Shown: piece by piece, positions 58,841 to 64,000 of the stretch
Layout: each line of letters begins with the position of its first letter
Position numbering within the stretch: position 1 is the first letter of the stretch
NCBI RefSeq assembly: GCF_037094685.1
Contig: NZ_CP146614.1
Coordinates: 2,976,001-3,040,000, forward strand
Source: Massilia sp. METH4
Lineage (GTDB): Bacteria > Pseudomonadota > Gammaproteobacteria > Burkholderiales > Burkholderiaceae_D
DNA: 64,000 nucleotides
Direction of reading: 5' to 3'
Notes under the pieces: model-generated
What the model was told of the DNA's origin: nothing
The model's database searches: none
The model's input: the letters and a program-made list of their open reading frames with translations, nothing else
Made by a program: the position numbers and the translations under genes

Positions 58841-60223
58841 ATGGCAAACCCAAGCACCAAAACAGGCCGCCGGCAATTCATGCAAGGTGCCCTGGCCACC
58901 CTGGCCGTGCCGCACCTGGCCTTCGCGGGTACGTCGGCCGACAAAGTAAGGCTGGCTTGCTGCGGCATCGGCAACCGCGCCGCGCAGATCATCAAGGAAT
59001 TGCATGCAACGGGATTGGCGCAGATCGTCGCCCTGTGCGATACGGACATGGGCGCGCCGCATACGGTTGAGATCCTGAAAATGTTCCCGGATGTGCCGCG
59101 TTTCAGTGACTTCCGCCAGATGTTCGACAAGATGGGCAATGGCTTCGACGCGGTGAGCATCGGCACACCCGATTTCTCGCACTTTCCGATCGCCATGCTG
59201 GCCATGTCACAGGGCAAGCACATCTACTGCGAAAAGCCGATGGGCCAGAGCTTCCGCCAGATCGAACTCATGATGGCCGCCGAGCGCAAATACAAGGTGG
59301 CCGCGCAGATGGGCAACCAGGGCCATTCGGAGGCGAATTATTTCCAGTTCAAGGCATGGGTCGATGCGGGAATCATCAGGAATGTGCGTGCCATTACGGC
59401 GCACATGAACAACCCGCGCCGCTGGCATGGCATGAAAGTGTCCGGCTACCTGCCGGCACAGTCGGTGCCGGCGACACTGGACTGGGACGGCTGGACATCG
59501 ACCGCCGTGCCCCACCCCTACAATCCCGGCTATATCAACGGCGACTGGCGTTCTTGGTACGACTATGGCAACGGCGCCCTGGGCGACTGGGGCGCGCACA
59601 TTTTCGATACGGCCCATGAATTCCTGCACCTCGGCCTTCCCACCGAAGTCGAGGCAGTCCGACTGGATGGCCACAGCCCGTTCATCTTCCCGCAGGCGTC
59701 GACCCTGGCCTTCCGCTTTCCGCAGCGCGGCACCTTGCCGCCACTGGAATTGACCTGGTATGACGGGTTGAACAACCTGCCGCCTTTGCCGAAGGATTAT
59801 GGCGCAGCCATCGTCGACCCGAATATTCCACCGCCATCGAAGGGCAGCAATCAGTCGATTGCGCTGCCGCCCGGGAAGGTCATCTACGGTGACGAGCTGA
59901 CCTTCAAGGGCGGCACGCACGGTAGTGAGTTGAGCATCATCGGCAGCGCCGGCAAGGATATCCTGCCGCCGGTGCCGAAAAGCCCGTCGAACCATTTCGC
60001 GAACTTCCTGAAGGCTTGCAAAGGGGAGGAAACCTGCCGCTCGAGTTTCGCAGTGGCCGGTCCCTTATGCCAGGCGATGGCGCTCGGCATCATCGCGCAA
60101 CGACTCAATGCCAAGCTCGCTTTCGATCCGGCTGCCAGGAAGATTACCAACCATAAGGAGGCGAACGCCCTGCTGGAAGGTCCCGCGCCGCGCAAGGGCT
60201 GGGAGCAGTATTACAGGCTGTAA
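58841..60223 (+). CDS. Tat-exported Gfo/Idh/MocA oxidoreductase (second)
   Basis: 460 residues. A twin-arginine signal (GRRQFMQGALATLAVPHLAF) precedes the Rossmann motif LACCGIGNRAAQII, then KHIYCEKPMGQSFRQIE with the canonical EKP, QMGNQGHSEANYF, and the C-terminal half with NGALGDWGAHIFDTAHEFL. Two ATGs (58838, 58841) follow GGAG; the second has normal spacing. It pairs with the previous oxidoreductase and DUF1080, making a periplasmic sugar-modifying set. The exact reaction (oxidation at C3 or reduction of a keto-sugar) is not determinable from sequence. Confidence 0.88.
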   Translation: MANPSTKTGRRQFMQGALATLAVPHLAFAGTSADKVRLACCGIGNRAAQIIKELHATGLAQIVALCDTDMGAPHTVEILKMFPDVPRFSDFRQMFDKMGNGFDAVSIGTPDFSHFPIAMLAMSQGKHIYCEKPMGQSFRQIELMMAAERKYKVAAQMGNQGHSEANYFQFKAWVDAGIIRNVRAITAHMNNPRRWHGMKVSGYLPAQSVPATLDWDGWTSTAVPHPYNPGYINGDWRSWYDYGNGALGDWGAHIFDTAHEFLHLGLPTEVEAVRLDGHSPFIFPQASTLAFRFPQRGTLPPLELTWYDGLNNLPPLPKDYGAAIVDPNIPPPSKGSNQSIALPPGKVIYGDELTFKGGTHGSELSIIGSAGKDILPPVPKSPSNHFANFLKACKGEETCRSSFAVAGPLCQAMALGIIAQRLNAKLAFDPAARKITNHKEANALLEGPAPRKGWEQYYRL

Positions 60224-60301
60224 TTCGATCGGCAGTTATCATGCAGTATATTGCCGAGCCAAACTGTTGCCTGCCAAGGCGACGGGACCCAAGACACGCA
60301 C

Positions 60302-61585
60302 ATGCACAAAGCAATGCCAGACAAAACGGGGAGGACCCGAACTTCCTCCCTCCAACGCACGCGGCACGGATTGCCCATGGTGATGTCGGTGTGGAGCTTG
60401 TGGTTCCTGTCGACGGTGCAGGTAGCGCATGCCGGCGAGCCCGGGCCGGTCATGGTCGAATTTCCTGCATGGTCGCGTACATATGCCGGCAATCTCGACG
60501 GCAGGCAGGTCGAGGTCGCACTGACCCGTGTCGATGCCCGCGTGGAGGGCAGCTATTGCTTTGCGCCATGCGCGCGCGATGGCCAGGACCGGATCCAGAT
60601 GCAGGGCACGGTTAAAGGCGACCGGATCCGGTTGTCCGAGCTTCGCTTGGGCGAGCGCGGCACGCGGGTGCGGCAGGCATCCTGGCACGCAAGGCTTCGT
60701 GACGGCCACATGGTCGGCAGCAGGGCGCACCCGGACAGCGGCGCGGCGCAGCGCTTCAGCCTCGCCGACACGCGGCCCCTGCCTTACGAGATGACACTGG
60801 TCGCGGACAGCCGCCCGGCGAACGACCACACATGCGAGACGCAGCCGCGTGTCGTGGCGATCAAGCTGTATCGTGGGCGCCGCCTTGTGCAGCGGCTCGC
60901 GACTGATTCCCAGGGTACCTGCCAAGTTTTCCTGCCCCGGGCCATCGACGCGAACTTCGACGGCAGACCTGACATCACGATCCCGCTGTTCCTGCCTGCA
61001 TCGCCGAATATTCCCCACCAGACCTGGCTGTTCGACCCGCGCACGCGGCGGTTCGCACCAGGCCCGGAGCTGCTCCAGGAAATCACCTCGCCCGAGTACG
61101 ATTACGAGCACAAGATGATTGCGTCCTTCTGGCGCGACGGCTGCTGCTCGCACGGCGTGACGACGTACCGCTGGCACGGAAGCACGCTCGTCGAGGATCA
61201 GACCTTGCAGAGCCATGCGCTCCCGGTGCTGGCCGACGACGGCAAACGCCGTTACTGCTATTCATCGCCCTCGTATATCGACGGGCAGATCGTCTTCAAG
61301 GACCGCGTCGAGGAGCGCGAAGGACGCCTGGCGTTCACCGTTGCCGACGTCGGCGCCTGCGAGGAATCCTACGGGATCGCTCGGGACACACGCATCGATA
61401 TCTGGCAGCGCGGTCCTGGCGGCGCTTTGCGCATCGCGCGCACGGAAACGGTTCACTGGCGGCCGGTACTGGACGGTGGACAAACGCATTATTGCCCGGA
61501 GGTTCCGTTCTTCGACCACGGAAGCATCGTGAGAATCCTCCTCGATGGTGATGAGCGTGCCCTGTGCACCGACGAGCAGCCGTAG
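60302..61585 (+). CDS. Exported protein with XAC2610-like beta domain
   Basis: 427 residues. A hydrophobic signal (MVMSVWSLWFLSTVQVAHA) sits unusually far in, after a basic 25-residue lead; a start at the ATG near 60377 would give a normal signal peptide. The middle has DANFDGRPDITIPLFLPASPN...TWLFDPRTRRFAP, which resembles the DxNFDGxxD motif and Y/F-rich strands of XAC2610-type proteins. Several Cys pairs suggest disulfides (CFAPC, GCCSHG). Function unknown. It follows the oxidoreductase by 78 nt and may be part of the operon. Confidence 0.6.
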   Translation: MHKAMPDKTGRTRTSSLQRTRHGLPMVMSVWSLWFLSTVQVAHAGEPGPVMVEFPAWSRTYAGNLDGRQVEVALTRVDARVEGSYCFAPCARDGQDRIQMQGTVKGDRIRLSELRLGERGTRVRQASWHARLRDGHMVGSRAHPDSGAAQRFSLADTRPLPYEMTLVADSRPANDHTCETQPRVVAIKLYRGRRLVQRLATDSQGTCQVFLPRAIDANFDGRPDITIPLFLPASPNIPHQTWLFDPRTRRFAPGPELLQEITSPEYDYEHKMIASFWRDGCCSHGVTTYRWHGSTLVEDQTLQSHALPVLADDGKRRYCYSSPSYIDGQIVFKDRVEEREGRLAFTVADVGACEESYGIARDTRIDIWQRGPGGALRIARTETVHWRPVLDGGQTHYCPEVPFFDHGSIVRILLDGDERALCTDEQP

Positions 61586-61820
61586 TCACAGTCCGTGGCG
61601 AACGCTGTCAAGCAGTGGCCGGACAGGGAAATTCCCACCTTTTGCAGGGATCGAAGGTCTGACCGAACCTTCAGGGTAAGGCGCGGCGTCGCGGATGGTA
61701 CGACTGTACAGCGAGGCGCTGCAACACAGCCATGAAGGCTCTCTCGGGCGCTTCTAGTCCCGTCGAAATGTCGGCAGGGAGGAAAGCGGAAGCCCAACAA
61801 GGAGAATCGGTCGTTAAGAC

Positions 61821-61897
61821 TGGTCGGGGTGAGAGGATTCGAACCTCCGGCCTCTACGTCCCGAACGTAGCGCTCTACCAGGCTAAGCTACACCCCG
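61821..61897 (-). tRNA. tRNA-Pro (anticodon CGG)
   Basis: On the minus strand: acceptor CGGGGTG pairs with CACCCCG, D arm GCTTAGCCTGGTAGAGC, anticodon stem CTACG/CGTAG with loop TTCGGGA (anticodon CGG), T loop TTCGAAT, discriminator A and a genomically encoded CCA at 61823-61821. Total 77 nt. It reads CCG proline codons, frequent in this GC-rich DNA. Confidence 0.95.
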
Positions 61898-62076
61898 CGG
61901 TGCGTGTGCTCGACAGCACACAGCCGGCGATTCTAGCATTTCCCGTCGAGTTAGGCCATCCCGGCCGCGCGCGGCCGCTCGTTGCGACCCCGGCAAGCTC
62001 ATGCATTGATCTTCCGGCCGAATTGCGCCACTATGGCGGAATAAAAAATGAAAACGATTTCACAACCGGAGACAAT

Positions 62077-63834
62077 ATGACACCACGACGTTCCCTGAAG
62101 TCGCTGCTGCCGCTCGCCTGCCTGGCCTTGCCCTGCGCGGCATGGGCGGCGGCGCCCCAGGCGGCAAGCGCCACGATCAAGGTCAACCAGCTCGGCTTCC
62201 TGCCTGGGGCCGCGAAATTCGCCGTCGTCCCCGACGGCAAGGCGGCCAGCTTCACGGTCGTCCAGGCGGGCACCGATACGGTGGTCAAGACCGGCACGCT
62301 GGCGCCGGGCAAGGCAGCGCCCGAAGCCGGCGACAAGGTGCGGCTGGCCGACTTCACGGGCCTGGCCACGCCGGGCCGCTACCAGGTGCGCGTGGCCGGC
62401 TTGCCCGACTCGCCGCCGTTCGACATCGGCCCGGCCGTTTTCCAGCCCGTGAACGCGGCCGCGATCAAGGCTTTCTACTTCAACCGGAACAGCACCGCGC
62501 TGGATGAAAAGCACGCGGGCGCGTACGCCCGCGCGGCGGGCCATCCGGACACGCGGGTACTGGTTCACGCATCGGCCGCCTCGCCCGCGCGGCCGGCGGG
62601 CACCGTGATCTCCAGCCCCAAGGGCTGGTACGACGCGGGCGACTACAACAAGTACATCGTCAATTCCGGCATCACCACGTACACGCTGCTGGCGGCCTTC
62701 GAGGACTTTCCCGAGTTGTTCAAGGGGCAGGACCTGAACATTCCGGAAAGCGGCAATGCGCTGCCGGACCTGCTCGACGAGGCACTGTGGAACCTGGAGT
62801 GGATGCTGACGATGCAGGACCCCGCGGACGGCGGCGTGTACCACAAGCTGACCAACCTGAAGTTCGACGGCATGGTGATGCCGGACCAGGCCAGGGAGCC
62901 GCGCTACGTGGTGCAGAAGACCACGGCCGCGGCATTGAATTTCGCCGCCGTGATGGCGACTGCCAGCCGCGTGTTCGCACCCTATGAACAGCACGTGCCG
63001 GGCCTGTCCGCGAAGATGCTCGCCGCGGCCAAGGCCGCGTGGCAGTGGGCGCGGGCCAACCCGGGCGTCTACTACCAGCAGCCGAAGGACGTGGCCACCG
63101 GCGAATACGGCGACAAGGATGTGAGCGACGAATTCGGCTGGGCCGCGGCGGAGCTGTTCATCACCACGAAGGACCCCGCCTATTACGGGGCGATGAAGGC
63201 GCCAGCGCTGAAGGCCACCGTGCCGTCCTGGGCGCAGGTCGACGGCCTGGCGTGGATGTCGCTGGCGCGGCATCGCAAGACGCTCGGCTCCGCGGTGGAC
63301 CAGGCGCTGGTGGCGAATCGCATCGATACGCTGTCCGCCAGCCTGGCCAGGGGCTGGAAGGCGTCGGCCTACGGGATCACGATGCAGCCGGCGGACTACG
63401 TCTGGGGCAGCAGTGCCGTGGCGCTGAACCAGGCGATGGTGCTGGCGCACGGTTATCGCCTGACCGGCAAGCGCGAATACCTCGACGCAGCGCAGGCGGG
63501 GCTCGACTATGCGCTGGGGCGCAATGCGCTCGGCACCTCGTTCGTTACCGGCTTTGGCACGAAGTTGCCGCTGCACCCGCATCACCGGCCATCGGAAGCC
63601 GACGGCATCGCGGCGCCGGTGCCGGGCTGGCTGGTCGGCGGTCCGCAGCCCGGGCAGCAGGACAAGAACGATTGCCCGGTGGCGTACCTCTCGGCGCTGC
63701 CGGCGAAATCGTGGCTGGATCACGGCTGTTCGTATGCCAGCAACGAGGTGGCCATCAACTGGAATGCGCCGCTGGTGTACGTCACCGCCGCGATACAGGC
63801 GCTGACACCGGGCGGGGCTAGTACGCAACACTAG
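62077..63834 (+). CDS. Glycoside hydrolase family 9 (endoglucanase-type)
   Basis: 585 residues. A signal peptide (about 1-25, ending AWA) precedes an N-terminal immunoglobulin-like CelD_N domain (IKVNQLGFLPGAAKFAVV) and a GH9 (alpha/alpha)6 barrel. Catalytic features are GWYDAGDYNKYIVNSG (two Asp), LPLHPHHRPSEADG, and the acid Glu in YASNEVAINWNAPLVY. It should cleave beta-1,4-glucans outside the cytoplasm. Ribosome site GGAGACAAT. The stop codon lies inside a 13-bp inverted repeat. Confidence 0.93.
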   Translation: MTPRRSLKSLLPLACLALPCAAWAAAPQAASATIKVNQLGFLPGAAKFAVVPDGKAASFTVVQAGTDTVVKTGTLAPGKAAPEAGDKVRLADFTGLATPGRYQVRVAGLPDSPPFDIGPAVFQPVNAAAIKAFYFNRNSTALDEKHAGAYARAAGHPDTRVLVHASAASPARPAGTVISSPKGWYDAGDYNKYIVNSGITTYTLLAAFEDFPELFKGQDLNIPESGNALPDLLDEALWNLEWMLTMQDPADGGVYHKLTNLKFDGMVMPDQAREPRYVVQKTTAAALNFAAVMATASRVFAPYEQHVPGLSAKMLAAAKAAWQWARANPGVYYQQPKDVATGEYGDKDVSDEFGWAAAELFITTKDPAYYGAMKAPALKATVPSWAQVDGLAWMSLARHRKTLGSAVDQALVANRIDTLSASLARGWKASAYGITMQPADYVWGSSAVALNQAMVLAHGYRLTGKREYLDAAQAGLDYALGRNALGTSFVTGFGTKLPLHPHHRPSEADGIAAPVPGWLVGGPQPGQQDKNDCPVAYLSALPAKSWLDHGCSYASNEVAINWNAPLVYVTAAIQALTPGGASTQH

Positions 63835-63853
63835 CGATCCGCTAGTGTTGCGT
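63823..63853. terminator. Hairpin at the GH9 stop codon
   Basis: ACGCAACACTAGC-GATCC-GCTAGTGTTGCGT, 13-bp perfect arms that include the TAG stop (63832-63834). No T-run follows, so it is either a Rho-aided terminator or an mRNA-protecting 3' structure. Confidence 0.55.
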
Positions 63854-63928
63854 GCCCGTGAATCCGCATGGCGGTTCGTCGCGAAACGACGAATAATGAT
63901 CTTCTTGTCAACAGTCGAAAGGAACGCC

Positions 63929-64000
63929 ATGCCCCGTCCCACATCCGTCGCCGCCGTCATGGCGGCAGTGTTCTTTGCCGTACCCGCCGTCCAGGCCAAG
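63929..64000 (+). CDS. Start of an exported protein (cut by window end)
   Basis: ATG with the ribosome site AAAGGAAC five bases upstream. The 24 visible residues, beginning MPRPTSVAAVMAAVFFAVPA and ending VQAK, form a Sec signal peptide with a cleavage site after VQA. The rest is outside the window, so nothing can be said of function. Follows the GH9 gene on the same strand after 94 nt. Confidence 0.65.
   Translation, partial: MPRPTSVAAVMAAVFFAVPAVQAK

Noticed and set aside
61732..61900. Plus-strand ORF start reading through the tRNA region
   Set aside because: The translated ERIRTSGLYVPNVALYQAKLHP is the familiar mistranslation of a reverse-strand tRNA; it is tRNA-Pro.
61999..63999. Long minus-strand open frame (666 codons) across the GH9 gene
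   Set aside because: It is the GC-rich antisense frame of a gene with clear signal peptide and GH9 catalytic motifs; the antisense product is low-complexity His/Arg/Gly sequence with no family features.

Overview
The window is GC-rich, densely packed Gram-negative DNA. TonB receptor, PEP-CTERM sorting signal, Tat-exported oxidoreductases, PuuD-type urate hydroxylase and Gram-negative stressosome together suggest a betaproteobacterium of the Oxalobacteraceae (Massilia / Duganella / Pseudoduganella-like). This is an inference from gene content, not a database match.

Layout. 1-900: the end of a NudK-type GDP-mannose hydrolase and a small cytochrome c. 969-20750: a large nucleoside uptake and salvage district. 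It holds a BMP-type nucleoside ABC transporter (minus strand), a TonB-dependent receptor, a pseudouridine module (HTH-PfkB kinase, psuG, LysR), and a plus-strand run xapA-deoB-deoC-ALDH16-deoA-cdd-deaminase. A nearly identical 48-nt sequence lies upstream of both the receptor and the kinase operon, which ties outer-membrane uptake to cytoplasmic catabolism. 20950-25640: a VOC protein, a LytS/LytR-type two-component system with a small membrane protein, a PEP-CTERM protein and a RutR-like regulator. 25638-38432: reductive pyrimidine catabolism (preT-preA, uracil transporter, dihydropyrimidinase, beta-ureidopropionase) with beta-alanine disposal (omega-aminotransferase, alanine dehydrogenase, malonate-semialdehyde dehydrogenase), flanked by RutR-like and MocR regulators. 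38429-43244: a CAT-like acetyltransferase, LysR plus TauE exporter, and LysR plus puuD (urate oxidation). 43414-49487: a stressosome operon, rsbR-rsbS-rsbT-phosphatase, feeding two hybrid histidine kinases. 49762-54504: a GH2 enzyme with an MFS transporter, then a FabF-like ketosynthase. 54673-64000: an AraC regulator, a DUF1080-ApbE-Gfo/Idh/MocA x2 operon, an XAC2610-like exported protein, tRNA-Pro(CGG), a GH9 cellulase and the start of an exported protein.

Taken together, the window is specialised for scavenging nucleic-acid components: nucleosides to ribose/deoxyribose phosphates and free bases, uracil/thymine to beta-amino acids, and urate. A carbohydrate-degrading section follows.

The gaps carry a striking family of 13-bp interrupted palindromes of the form GGKGNCNGNCMCC. 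They are present in at least nine gaps as singles, inverted pairs, tandem pairs and one eight-fold array. Two other unusual structures are an 11-bp tandem repeat of about 17 units, and an 86-bp tandem duplication inside the stressosome operon that creates a chimeric 29-codon ORF coupled by ATGA overlaps at both ends.
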